Shown: positions 1 to 11,440 of the stretch, piece by piece
How positions within the stretch are numbered: position 1 is the first letter of the stretch
Layout of the letters: every line of letters begins with the position of its first letter
NCBI GenBank assembly: GCA_031308135.1
Contig: JAHLJT010008756.1
Span: forward strand, 131,376,997-131,440,996
Direction: 5' to 3'
DNA from: Acheta domesticus
Lineage: Eukaryota; Arthropoda; Insecta; Orthoptera; Gryllidae
DNA length: 64,000 bases
Made by a program: the position numbers and the translations under genes
The notes under the pieces: generated by a model
Told to the model about the DNA's origin: nothing
Databases searched by the model: none
Seen by the model: the letters and a program-made list of their open reading frames with translations, nothing else

Positions 1-186
1 CGCCCCCCCCGCGAGGAAGCGACGCGGCGGGCATTGTGTCCTCGCCCCGCCCCCGCCTTCCTCCGCATTCGCAGACCTGGATCCGTGTCGGCGCCGCGCG
101 CATTCAAGGGGGCGTAACCGAATTGGGTCGAGGCGGCCGCGCGCGCCCGGCGCCTAAGTTTGTTTCCGAGGAAAGTGCCGCCTGCC
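1..186. other. CpG-rich island, left edge of window
   Basis: This stretch is very rich in CpG and GC and holds scattered GC-box-like strings. It runs directly into the G-rich repeat that begins near 187. No splice signals or codon structure mark it as an exon. It may be part of a CpG island whose other side lies outside the window. Confidence 0.5.
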
Positions 187-1077
187 CGCGGAAGGGCCGG
201 GAGGGGGGTCCCCACTGGGAAATGAGGGGCGGCGGAAGATGGGAAGGGAGTCACGGGGCTGGGCGGGGCGGGGTTGGGCAGAATGGAGCCGGTCGGAGCG
301 GGGCGGGGAGGGTAGGGGCAGGGCAGGCGGGACGGAGTGTGGCGGGACGGGGAGGGGCACGGCACGGCGGGGCAGGGCTTGGCAAGGCAGGGTTCGGGCG
401 AGGGCGGGGCGGGTGAGGTGGGGCCAAGCTGGGCGGAATGTGGAAGCCGGTCGGAGCGGGGTGGGGAGGGTAAGGGAGAGGGTCGGCGGGACGGAGCGGG
501 GCAGGGCGGGGAGGGGCACGGTGCGGCGGGGCTTGGCATGGCGGGTGGGGCAGGACAGGGCTTGGCAAGACAAGGTCCGGGCGGGAGCAGGGCGGGACGG
601 GTGAGGCCAAGCTGGGTGGAAAGGGGCCGGTCGGAGCGTGGCGGGGAGGGGAGGAGCAGGGACGACGGAACGGAGCGGGGCAGGACGGGGAGGGGCACGG
701 CAAGGCTGGGAGGAGCAGGGCTAGGCATGGCGGGGAGGGGCCGGGCCGGGCGGAATGGAGCTTAGCGGAGCTGGGCGGGGAGGAGCGGGGCGGACCGGGG
801 TGGGGTGACCGTGGCGGGTGGGAGGGGTGGTGAGGTGCGGACGAGGTAGGGCGGGCCGGGGCGGGCCGGAGCGGGCGGGGCGGGCCGGGCCAGGCCGGGT
901 GGACCTGAGCGGATGGGGCGGGCCGGGGCGGGCGGTGCGGGCAGAGGTGGAGCGGACCGGGGCGGGCGGGGCGGGGCGGGTTGAGCGGGTTGGGCTTGCT
1001 GGGTGGGGCGGGGCGGGGCAGGGCTGGGCACGGCGAGGATGGGCGGGGGACGTCGCGGGGCGGGGCGTGGCGTGCGA
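187..1077. repeat. G-rich minisatellite with a 160-180 base higher-order period
   Basis: The plus strand is almost entirely G-rich words such as GGGGCGGGG, GGCACGG and GGGCTTGGCA. A longer unit is superimposed: the anchor GGTCGGAGCG starts at 291, 449 and 629, giving spacings of 158 and 180 bases. Between anchors the blocks recur in the same order (GGGACGGAG, GGGGAGGGGCACGG, GGCTTGGCA, GGCCAAGCTGGG). Open frames of 120 to 300 codons run on both strands because the repeat lacks stops, and I treat them as artefacts. The tract should form G-quadruplexes on the plus strand. Confidence 0.85.
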
Positions 1078-1382
1078 AATGAACGCCGCGTAATGGGGGG
1101 CGACGGCTCCGCGGAGTGCGTGTCTCGCCGCCTCTCTGCGCGCGGTGCGTCTTCCGCGCGCCCAAAGAAACCGGGCTGAATGGAGTCGCCCGGCGGATTG
1201 TCGCGATTGATTTGCAATGGAAACTCTGGGGGTGGGAGCAGAGTGCGCTGTCGACGAGTCTGTTTTTGCCGATTTTTTTTCTGATGCGTTTTGCATTTTA
1301 CTTCGTTTCGGCTTTTGTTGTCAATTCTTGGATGGAATACATGTGAGTGTTTCGTCAACTTCACGCCTTTGTGTTCTTCAAA
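1078..1382. other. Island edge grading into AT-rich DNA; nothing further seen
   Basis: CpG-rich sequence to about 1200 grades into T-rich DNA. The short open frames here look like chance. No promoter element could be assigned with confidence. Confidence 0.4.
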
Positions 1383-1447
1383 AGTTGTCTTCTTCTACTT
1401 CTTCTTCTTATTCTTCTTCTTCTTCTTCTTCTTATTATTATTATTAG
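1383..1447. repeat. (TTC)n / (TTA)n microsatellite
   Basis: A run of TTC triplets with a few interruptions changes to TTA triplets at its right end. It is a trinucleotide microsatellite on the plus strand. Confidence 0.95.
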
Positions 1448-1770
1448 TTAAAATTTTCTATGAATTTGTGATTCAAAACACGATTGAAACCACAGAAAAG
1501 GATTAAAACAAAATTAATCTTGTTGGATTCAGTGAAGACCAGTAACCTGCAGTCAAAATACTGCTGAACAAACCCACGAAAACTCTTTTCATAAAATGTA
1601 GCACGCACACCACTCAATAAAATATAAAATGTTGAAATAAAATATTATCTTACAACACTACAATAAGCTAATAGTTACGATAGTTTGTAGCTATTCACCA
1701 AAGGCGCTACAAAAGTTCTGATAATCGGGCGGCGGCGATAAGCCCGGGGCTTTTCGTTGCTGCAGATCAT

Positions 1771-2026
1771 TATACTGCGATTTTTGTAGGAAGAGCTCTC
1801 AAGATAACTCAAATCCCATCTTCGCGATGGAATATGTCACGACATTTCGTATCATTTACAGTCGTTCCGCTAGATTTCGCACGATCGCGACCGTATGAAA
1901 CAGTGCTTGCGATCATGTGACTTCTAGCGGCAAGACCGAGAAAAGACGCGAAATGCCGTGACATATTCCATCGCGAAGATAGGATTTGAGTTATCTTGAG
2001 AGCTCTTCCTAGAAAATCGCAGTATA
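1771..2026. mobile_element. Foldback element A (long palindromic MITE)
   Basis: Two arms of about 118 bases are near-perfect reverse complements around a loop of about 20 bases. The ends are TATACTGCGA on the left and TCGCAGTATA on the right. Blocks such as AAGAGCTCTCAAGATAACTC and TTCGCGATGGAATATGTCAC appear in one arm and inverted in the other. There is no coding sequence. The terminal TATA may include a TA or TATA target duplication. The centre is recognisably similar to the centre of the element at 37037-37273, so both probably belong to one non-autonomous DNA-transposon lineage. The superfamily is not identified. Confidence 0.85.
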
Positions 2027-3500
2027 GAACTAGTTAACGTCCGTGGTTCATACGACATATTACTTTTTTTTTACCAAATTTTTAATGATTCATTTACTAA
2101 TTTAGGTACTCATTAACTAGGTTTTAACTTGACTCGGTTTTTCTTTTCATATTTCCCTCCCATAATTCCCATTCATAGTTGACTCCATAAAAGAATATGT
2201 AGCATCATTCAACGGCTTTCATATTTCTCTCGTAAACACGATTCTCTTGATCCAGGTCGGTTACGCAGTGTATAATGAACTCCATATCAAATGAAATAAC
2301 AAGCAATAACGTACAAGTATCTTAACGAAAACAGCCTTTGCGATTACTGCAATAACATTGTGCAGTGTATATACTGTACAACAGTTCCATGCGTAGCAAG
2401 AATATTTTAAAAAATGTAAAATTAATAATATTTGGAAATAAGTTTAGCAGATAGTGGACTTTTGTATTTCAAACAAGCTTCATATATATCATGTTAGTAA
2501 GGAACACAGTTATTGGAATTCTATTTAACTGTAACTGGAGTTCTGCTTACAATTGTATTTTTTAGAGAAATAAATATTCAAATTCAAATATGTAAATTGT
2601 AGTGTTCTGCCAACAGTTTGCATAAACCTACCTTCAGGAATAATATCTATCTATCTATATTTTCTTTAGACTTGCTTATTGTTTCACCATGCACAGATGA
2701 AGAAAAAATGTTAGTGAGAAAATAATGACTACAACAAGAATGCATTAATTAGTAGTCTATGTTAATAGGTTGTATTCTAGGGTGAATACAAATTTCAAAC
2801 ATAGTAGTTTGGTTAAAATGTGGTTACCGTATATTGAAATTAGTATATGTAAAAGGGTCTATGTAAGTCCCGAATGTATTTCCCAGTCTGTGTTAATAAT
2901 GATGCATGCAACTACACTGAACTTGGAGAATATGTGCCGAGATAAAATGAATACTAACAAATTTAAATGAAATTAGGCGAACAAACAGTTAGCTTAATGC
3001 AATTTCCTTAACTGTAAAATGTATGGTGAAATAATGTGATATTTGTCTTGTGGCCTGTTAGGGAATGAAATCAAGTTTCGTCCCACATTCTTTCAGACAC
3101 TAAATTATAATGTAACCAAAATCGCAAAACGCTACTGTATTAATATTTGGAATAAATTCTAGTTACCTGGTACAAAACACTAATTTTTTTACAAGAGTCG
3201 AGTATTTTGTTTTCGTAAAAACAGGATGTGCCAAGAAGCAGATAATACAATATGTGATTGTCAATTAGCCTACAAGTTTCGCTCTGTCTTGCTTTGTTTT
3301 TACGCACATTTGTCCACGACATATGGACTCTCATTAATTTCGTTTCCTCTTCTTCGAGTTCTCTTTCCCATTCCTGTAGCATTCTTTCTAGCATCTCCCA
3401 TCATGCGAAAGAAACCATTCGGCATTGTCTTTTCGAGAACTTCCCCCACGAATACAACTCCTACCCGCTTTGCCCGTGTGCCCGCGCCTTATGTATGCAT
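2027..3500. other. AT-rich intergenic DNA without recognised genes
   Basis: Mostly AT-rich unique-looking sequence. It holds a short ATCT run near 2647 and a segment near 2560-2600 (AATAAATATTCAAATTCAAA) that could be an eroded LINE tail. Short open frames around 2770 and 3226-3500 have no recognisable domain. Confidence 0.4.
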
Positions 3501-3690
3501 TATTCTTCACGTGGGGCCGTCAACGCCAGACCCCCCGCCGCCGCGACGTGACTTTTCTCCCCCTCCCCTCCACAATCCCCACCCCCTCCCCCTAGCGTCA
3601 CGTGGCTCGACACGTGTCACGCGGCCGCGCGGAAAATCGACGTCCGACGCGGGTGGGGAGAGAGGATGGGGAGCTGAGAGGGCAAAGGCT
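3501..3690. other. Small CpG/C-rich island
   Basis: CCCCGCCGCCGCGACG is followed by a C-rich tract and then by a CpG-rich segment with CACGTG-type E-boxes (CACGTG near 3599, CGACACGTG near 3608). It looks like a short CpG island. No transcription unit can be assigned. Confidence 0.35.
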
Positions 3691-3771
3691 AAATGCTTGT
3701 CTGGCACGAGGTATGGATGCCGCAGAGCCAGGCAGCAGTGACAACGGGCTGCCAGTTTTTAGTGAGATATA

Positions 3772-3953
3772 CGGTAAACCCTCGTTAGCACGAACTCGCT
3801 TAACACGAATTTCGTTGTAACACAAACAAAACTTCGGTCCCGGCAAGGTATTACGATAATACGGACATTTATAAACACGGATAACACGAATTGTCATCAC
3901 ACAAACTCCGATAATTTCGTTCTCTTGGAATTCGTGTTAAAGTGGGTTCACTG
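3772..3953. mobile_element. pogo/Tigger-like MITE
   Basis: The element is bounded by TA dinucleotides at 3770-3771 and 3954-3955, the expected target duplication. Its terminal inverted repeats read CGGTAAACCCTCGTTAGCAC on the left and, reversed, CAGTGAACCCACTTTAACAC on the right. The subterminal word AACACGAATT also recurs in inverted orientation. CAGTGAACCC-type ends with a TA target are familiar from invertebrate pogo/Tigger elements of the Tc1/mariner superfamily. At 182 bases it has no room for a transposase and is non-autonomous. Confidence 0.7.
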
Positions 3954-4258
3954 TATTTCTATTTCAGAAAATGAATTTTTTATGTAATATGAAGGAGACC
4001 CGCTTTTGATGTACATTTATAGTAATTTTAAGAAAGGGAAAAATAATAATTTTCATTATGAGGGTAATATGATCAGGACTCTGCTCTTTGATTAAAAAAA
4101 TATTCCAAAAGCAATTGTGTAAGTTTGTGCTGTAATAGAGGAAATGCTGGTTAATTTTCAGCTCATGTATTGTCATGTATTGGTATTTTGTGAATCATTC
4201 ATTGGTAAAGTTTCTAGAAACTCCAATAATATAAATGTTTGTCATTTCAATGGCAGAA

Positions 4259-4260
<2 letters not shown>

Positions 4261-4322
<62 letters not shown>
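4261..4322. repeat. (TG)n microsatellite
   Basis: A pure TG dinucleotide run of about 62 bases. It produces poly Cys-Val or His-Thr reading frames, which are not genes. Confidence 0.98.
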
Positions 4323-4323
<1 letters not shown>

Positions 4324-7090
4324 ATTTGGGCATGTTCCAGAGTTTGTATGGTAATATTTTATGTTGCCTAGCAATTTCCATGACTTGTTTGAGTGTTCGG
4401 TATTTGAGAATAATTTATGACTGGATTGTGAGCGACCCAAAGGCATTTACCTATATTGCATTTAATTTACTTCTATCTCGTTCTAATAAGAATATTCTGT
4501 TAGAAATGGATGATGACTGTAATATATTTATATTTAATTATATAATTATTTTCTTTGTATTTTTGAGATATATTAGTTTTGATCCAGGTGTAGGAGGATA
4601 TTTTTACTGTATTTTTGACTTGTATACACTATGCGCTCATGAGTTGCAAGAGTATATTGCGGACAGGAGACAACAGGCTGTGATCAGAGGTAGCAGATCG
4701 GCGGAGACGCAATGGACACTTGTTTAGCAGAACGAAGGCAATGCTAATGGTGCAAGAGCTTACACGCTTCGCCAAATGTTTGGAATATATTATGATGTGT
4801 AGAATTTTGTCATTAAATGCCTTCTAAATTTGAAAATGAATTGAAAAAATGCTATAGATAGATAATTTATCGTGCAAATAGTTGCATAATACTGGTGGCA
4901 GAATTTGATGATGACGATGATGATAATATTAATAATAATAGAAATGCAATAATAATAACTAGCGTACCCGTGTGAGAACTCTCGCATGTCAAACCCCACC
5001 CTTTCCATATCCATTCGTTTTATCCTTTCCATTAAGAGGGAAATTTGTAAATGAAACGTGGTTATTTGTTTAAAAAATGTATAAATGTAACTTCTAACGT
5101 ACTTACAGAATATTAATTGCTTTCCCTTTCTGCAGTCATCCCTCTGTGTTCACCCTTGGTGTGGCATGTTTCGTCTTGGATATGTAGTGCTATTGAAAGT
5201 TAAACGATTGATATTGGTATAATCAGTCAGAAAATAAACTTGAGCCACTTAAGTTAATCGTCACAAGTGTAAACTTTTATCTTGATAGTGATTCAAATTT
5301 GTCAGCCTTTACATGGCACTGACGTAATCTGGGTGAAGGTTTTTTTTAAACAACGTTGAGGTTGTGAGATAAATGACGCCATGTCGCGCACCCTTTATAA
5401 ACAGATATTTTGAGTATAGAACAACTTTTGAAAGTGAGCCAGTCAACAGCAACAAACAAACAAAACAAGTAGTTTTCTGTCTTTTAAATTTCAGAGGAGG
5501 AAAAGGTCAAGAATGAATGGTCCCGTTATGATGGTCCGCCCGTACGTCCATTGAAACTTCTGCTCGCATCCAAAACAAGGACTTCTAATTATTCGTAAAT
5601 GTTTATCTTCATGTTGATATACCTAGATCTATCTTCTTTCAATAATCGAAGTACATGGACAGAATTGTATAAGACACAAATCTGAAAGTAGCATTGAACA
5701 GTAGAAAAGCGTTTCCTTTTTTTAAATCTACTTCTTCTTTAAGTGAATCACTACAGTCCAATTTTTTTTTATACAAATTGGAATACATTGCAACTCCCTT
5801 TAAATTCGAGCACGGCTGCAAGCTCACATCAGTTCTCATTGAAGAATTCATGTAATTTACACTTTTACTCTTAATAAGAATCGTTAATAATCGCAGGTTC
5901 TTAGTTCAAATATGATTCGTTCAAATCCATAACTAACAAAAGATTTGTTAGTTTATGGATTGTACTGGTGGATCAGTCTGAACGCATTGTGGAGAATCCA
6001 GTCAACACACAAATCCGCAAATGTCCCGTTAGAAGAACGAAATGTTCAATGTCCCATTTTTTCAAACATCCATTGTGGAATTCGCGTGATTCAATTTCAC
6101 GGGAATCTTGCCGCGTGTTTGAGGGGATGGAAGCGAAGCGAACGGTTCAACGGGGATGGGGCCCAGCCGCCTATTCCGCAGGTGTGTCTTGACATTATTA
6201 ATCACATTTGCACCCATTCATCGGCGTGCTGAACGGCCACCGCGAAAGCCATTTATTTCTACAAATCGACAGGTTTGATTGTCATGTTACTATTCAATGC
6301 GTAGCCGTTTTAAGGGAGGGCAATACAGCGCTCTCTGTGAACATTCCAATGTAATCGTTTGTGATAACTGGTAACATTCATTTGTTCGTTATTGTATGTG
6401 CCCGGGATATGCTGTTAAGCCGCATGTTGTTTCCATTTCTATCAATGATACATCAATGTATACTTTTTTCGCGATTTTTTTCATTACATTCATGTAGACA
6501 TTTTTGAATCATGAACAATAATTTTCTAAACCACTAATAACTATATGGAATCGTTATACATGTCACGTAAACTCATGTAAAAAGAAGAATATATCATAAT
6601 TTATTCATTTTCTTAGTGTAGCGAATATTCTCGAATGCATTCTTGTTGGCACTTTCATAATGTATTTAATAAGTTCACGTTTAATTTTACGTTATTTTTT
6701 TTTATTTTTCTCGTAAAATTAAAAACAGCAGCGGAAACAGGAATTATTTTAGGGGACAGTTAGGTTTTGGAAATGTCGAATTCGATATAAAAAATGAAAT
6801 ATCAATCTCCATTTGCGATCAAATTGTGGTTTGTTTACCACGACTGCTATTTATCACAAATATTTAACGACTGCTAATTATTTTGCAAATAAACCGTGAA
6901 TTAGGTATAGAAAACCGTGTTTGATCGCTGGAAAACATGCAAATATTTTTGCCGATATTGCACAGAATCTTCTCCTCATGAACACGGAGCTCATCAAAAG
7001 GAGTTTTCTTAACATTCGTGCTCATAGCAGGTACATTTTAAACGGTCTTCTCAACTCGTCAATGATATTTCAAAATAATCTGAAATGAAA
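4323..7090. other. AT-rich intergenic DNA
   Basis: No gene is recognised. A segment near 4960-5045 begins AACTAGCGTACCCGTG, a wording seen in some insect transposon ends, but no matching terminus was found. A moderately CpG-rich block at 6100-6250 contains TTATTAATCAC and could be a regulatory element, without direct proof. Short open frames at 5945-6232 and elsewhere show no domain. Confidence 0.35.
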
Positions 7091-7094
7091 TTGC

Positions 7095-7251
7095 TTCTGT
7101 TATTGCACACGTGTATGTGATAGTGTGAGTGTGTGAATGAGTGTATGTGTGTGTGTATATATGTGTGTGTGAGTGTGTATGTATGTGTATGTGTGTGTGT
7201 ATGTATGTGTGTGTGAGTGTGTATGTATGTGTGTGTGAGTGTGTGTGTGTG

Positions 7252-7339
<88 letters not shown>

Positions 7340-7495
7340 TGTGTGTGTGTTTGTTTGTGAGTGTGTATGTATGTGTGTGAATATGTATGCATGTATGAGT
7401 GTGTGTATGAATGTGTATGCGTGTGCGTGTGTATGCGTGTCTATGTGTGCATGCGTGTGTGTACATGTGTCTGAGTGTGAGTGTGCGTGTGTAAT
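7095..7495. repeat. Compound (TG)n-(TA)n-(TG)n microsatellite
   Basis: Degenerate TGTGTA/TGAG repeats flank a pure AT core at about 7257-7304 and a pure GT run at 7305-7350. The TA core could extrude as a cruciform. Reading frames of 76 to 135 codons on both strands are simple-sequence artefacts. Confidence 0.97.
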
Positions 7496-9400
7496 GAACG
7501 CTGTGGCACCTGCGACAGGGAACTCTCTGGAACGGCGCGGCGGCGCTCTGACAGAGGAAGCGCGAGTGCCGTGGAGCCGAGAGCCCAGTGAACTCTAGAG
7601 GAGACTGGACACAAGACTCTGTATTCAGAAATCGTGACGGACCACGAACGTCTGTTCTGTCCTAGTTACCTCAGAACCAAATAGCAGGAAATAGGTCTCA
7701 TTCCAATTTTAAACATTTATTCTCTTTCATGTTTACTAAAACTTAAATAAAGTTGAAAGTAATCAATATTTAATACTTTGAAATTTCTATTTATCTATTA
7801 TACTCAATCCAATCTTTCATTTCTTGGAAACTTTTTTAACATTAACAGAGCGGAGTGTTCTTGGTTTGCGTATCTTTAATAATTTTGTTAGATCGACTTA
7901 TAGCAAATAATAGTCGTCGAAAACATAAAAAAATGTTATAAAAATAATGACTAAATATCTCATCTAATAACATTCGCATCTAGTTTACAGTTTGTTAGCG
8001 TTCTTTACTACCAATTGCTTTTGGCATTTTCTTTGACAGAGACGATTGTAAGCATCGCTAACAACACACAAGACACATTTCACTCGTAAGAAAGTCTGCA
8101 GGAAGACGTTCACCGCAGCCAACCTAACGAAAAACGACCGTCACGATTTTTTCAGCACTTAAAAGCATTGCAGTTGTGCATCCAGTTATTATGTCGAGAT
8201 CACTGCGAGAGCCTTTCGAAGTGCTGCGCGGAGCGGCGCGCAGATGTCGGCCGTAATCGCGTCCCCGACCGCTGACTGCGCCAGAGAACATATCCTCGTG
8301 GAATGTGTGCTTTGCAGAAGAGGTGCTTCCTAAATTATCCCCTTCTTGCGCGTTCAAGATGGAAACTTGCGCGGCGCTTGGCACACTTCGCGAGAACAAC
8401 TTGCATAACTGTACTTGTAGCGTACTAAACTATTAAGAGATAGAGGATTTACCACGTGGCGTTTCTGATTATCCCATTAATATCCGAGTTTGCTAATTCC
8501 GGTACTGGAACTGTGGTGGGAAAACATGAAGAAATTAAGTTGTATTAGTCGACTTATTTGCGTAAAAGAAAAAAACGTCCGGCGTAATTTATTTTCTGAA
8601 ACGAGTGAAAATAATCAAATTACGTTGTGATAACGTCAATAACGTTTAATATTTGAAACAAAAATATTTTTTGATAATATATTTTGATTTTCATGTGCAC
8701 ATATTAAATTCTGTATAAATATTAATTAATTGAAAAAGAAAGAAGTTGGTGACTTTTCTATTTTAAAAATAACAAATTTTTTGTTCGATTCTGAGGGACA
8801 AATGATCCAAAATATACAAAATGTATAACTATTTTTTAGATGATTAGGACATTCTATGTTTATCAGTTCTCTCTTGTAACAAGCGTTGAATCCTTATGTG
8901 GATGAAAGATTTTTCAACAGACAGTGATTGATCCAGTGACACGAAGATTTTAAGGAGTCGGAGAAAATGAACAGGAGACAAAAAAGCGCTGCGATTCATA
9001 GAGAAGAGTCTGAAATTCCCTTGGCAATAAAGAGCAAATCATGAGTTATTTAAAAACAGTTTATAATTTTTCATTTGTTTATTAAGTATAATTCGAAATG
9101 AAAGAACGAGAAAAAGTAATGGAAGCGCAAAATATTATAATTTATTGAGAGAAAAAGCAGCCAAACAATTATGTGTGTTTTATCATACATGTACAAAAGT
9201 TTTGATAATTCGTACGTATGTATGCGAAGAAAAATGTTTTATAATTGCTGAAGCTACACGTAATTTTCTTGAAATTATATCTAGAAGATAACGAATTGCC
9301 AAATGAATATTTGCTGAGAAGAAAATTCCTCAAACTCGGTACATGGGTGGATTAAAGTTTGATTATCGTTCTCTTGGGGATGATTTTTGTCCAATGTCTG
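7496..9400. other. Intergenic DNA with one modest CpG-rich patch
   Basis: Largely AT-rich. The patch at 8190-8390 is richer in CpG (GCGCGGAGCGGCGCGCAG near 8225) and overlaps a 91-codon minus-strand open frame with no recognised domain. Nothing else could be supported. Confidence 0.35.
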
Positions 9401-10033
9401 AGGAGGTGAGATAAGATCCTCGGGTTTGATAGGCTCTAGTCTAGTGGAAGACGAGTGTCACGAGGACCACTGCGTAATGCAGTCTCCTTTGAGCAGGGTT
9501 GGTGCAAAGATTTCCCTCCTAGGCGCAGTGTGATAATTCAAAAATAGTGTGTCCTTGAGTTCAGATGAAAAAGTCAGCGGTTCCCTCCGAGAGCGTTCAA
9601 GTAGCATTTCCAGGCCAATAAAGAAGCTCAGTAGCCAACTTGTGGCTCAGGGCGAAAGTCGCTTGCCTTTCACCAAGGAGGTACGGATTTGCGGACAATC
9701 TCATGTAAAATTTGTTCTGAAAAACGAGCTTGACTGCTTCACAGGGGCTAGTCCAACCCCTATGAAGTGTCCTAAATAATACCACTGTCTCATTCCTTCT
9801 CAATTCAAAAATCCAATGTGGGCATCCAACTGTTTTGAATATCTTCTTGGGAGATCACCTAGGATCGCACGCGATGTATGAGTTTCTACTACTGCTGTAC
9901 CACTAAAGAAGCTCAAGGCGGCCAACATTGTGACCCACAGCTTGCTGAATCAGCCGGCGATTGGGGAGGTGTGCTCTGACGCGTCCGCTCTAGTCTAGTG
10001 GAAGGTGAATGGCGCGCGGGCCCCACCAGCGTA
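9401..10033. repeat. Degenerate repeated modules upstream of the 300-base array
   Basis: The 18-mer GCTCTAGTCTAGTGGAAG occurs at 9433-9450 and again at 9988-10005. A second shared phrase, TAAAGAAGCTCA, occurs near 9618 and 9904. The 18-mer holds TAGTCTAGTGG, which resembles a tRNA A-box, but no B-box follows at tRNA spacing. The modules may be eroded copies of a local duplication or an interspersed repeat. Confidence 0.4.
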
Positions 10034-10925
10034 CCACCGTGTGTAGTGGGGCCCTAATTCTTACATACGAGCAGCGCTGATGTACGAATACAACCTAACG
10101 CTCCCTCAACCAGTGGGATAACACAAAAAAATAATGAACTGTTTCGCTTCCCTTGAAGTGTGATGAAAATAAAAACGCGCCCGGCAACCTTTAGGGGAAG
10201 CGGAAGAGCTGCAATTGCAGGGGTGGTAAAGAAGTGCAAGCCAGGACGCAGTGAATTCCCTTGCAATGCTCGCCCTCGCCGTCGCCAGCGCCTGCACCGC
10301 TCCGCGCGGGCCGGAAGGCGAGTGACTCGCGGGACACTTCAGCGGGCCACCGTGTGTAGTGTGGCCCTAATTCTTACATACGAGCAGTGCTGATGTTCAA
10401 CCTAACCCTCCGTCACGCAGTGGGATAACAAAAATAATGAACTGTTTGGCTTCCCTTGAAGTGTGATGAAAATAAAAACGCACCCGGCACCCTTTAGGGG
10501 AAGCGGACGAGCTGCAATTGCGGTAAAGAAGCGCAAGGCGGGGTGAAGTGAATTATCTTGCCCCGCTCGCACCCGCCGTCGCCAGCGCCTGCACCGCTCC
10601 GCGTGGGCCGGCAGCCGAGTGGCTCGCGGGCCACTTCAGCGGGCCACCGTGTGTAGTGTGGCCCACATTCTCGGCAAGCAGCGCTGGTGTCCATAACCCT
10701 CCTTCACACAGTGGGATAACATAAAAAAAATGAACTGTTTGGCTTGAAGTGTGATGAAAATGAAAACGCGCCCGGTACACGTGAGTGGGGGAGCGCACGG
10801 GCTGCAATTGCGGGAGGGGGGCGGTAAAGAAGTGCAAGGGAAGGGGGTGCAGTGAATTACCTTGCGCCGTCGCCCTCGCCGTCGCCAGCGCCTGCCCCGC
10901 TCCGCGCGGCGCCGTCCGCGAGGAG
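10034..10925. repeat. Three tandem copies of a ~300-base unit at a CpG-island edge
   Basis: The word CCACCGTGTGTAGTG starts copies at 10034, 10347 and 10644, giving unit lengths of 313 and 297 bases. Each copy repeats the same blocks in order: TGGGATAACA, GAACTGTTTSGCTT, TGAAGTGTGATGAAAAT, AAAACGCRCCCGG, GAGCTGCAATTGC, GTAAAGAAGYGCAAG, GTCGCCAGCGCCTGC and CGCTCCGCG. The third copy merges into the CpG island at about 10925. No coding frame is shared by the three copies. It looks like local tandem duplication of an island boundary. Confidence 0.9.
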
Positions 10926-11440
10926 AGCTATCGCCGTCTGGAGGCAGCCGGTTGGCGCTGCGGTCCCGCTGTCTTCGCGACCTCTATATATCGAGGCCGA
11001 GGGCGGAAGCGGCGGCGGCGGCGGCGGCGGCGGGGGCGGGGAACGGGAGGCGACGCCTCGGGCGATTTACGGCGTCCCGGGGGCGGGGCGAGCGGGGGCG
11101 GGGCGGAGAAATTTCCAGAATTACGGAAATCCGTAAATCGTCGCGAGCGGCGGCGCCGTGAAATACGCGCCTTGGCGCTCATTAAGGCGCCCGCCCCACC
11201 CCCGCCCCCGCCGCCCCCGCCGCCTCGCCGTCCCCGCCCCCGTCCCGCCGCCCCCACCCCCCGCCGCCCCGCCCCACCCCCGCCGCCCCCGCCCTCACCG
11301 CCCCCGCCCCCACCGCCCCCGCCGCCCTCACCGCTGCCCTCGCCGCCCGCGCGCCGCCCCCGCCACCACCGCCGCCACCGCCGCCCCCACCGCCGCCCCC
11401 GCTGCCGTTTCCCCTCTCGCGCCCTCTCATGCTTTTCCTA
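10926..11440. other. CpG island with G-rich to C-rich polarity switch
   Basis: The left half holds (GGC)n and GGGGGCGGGG words; the right half, from about 11185, is (CCCCCGCCG)n-like. Between them lies the inverted pair CGATTTACGG (11063-11072) and CCGTAAATCG (11131-11140), plus the short palindrome TTACGGA-AA-TCCGTAA (11121-11136). CCTCTATATATCGAGG at 10981-10996 holds a TATA-like core. The layout could be a bidirectional promoter or a structure-forming boundary, but no transcript can be assigned. Pro/Arg- and Gly/Ala-rich frames here are artefacts. Confidence 0.55.

Noticed and set aside
251..1165. 304-codon minus-strand Pro-rich open frame
   Set aside because: Complement of the G-rich tract; all frames lack stops.
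4960..5045. Helitron end
   Set aside because: AACTAGCGTACCCGTG and, at 21550-21640, ACCGCTGAGCCGATTTT resemble Helitron wording, but no TC 5' end, CTRR 3' end or terminal hairpin could be matched.
10981..10996. TATA box for a gene to the right
   Set aside because: CCTCTATATATCGAGG is a short palindrome in a CpG island; no initiator, exon or reading frame with gene-like composition follows.
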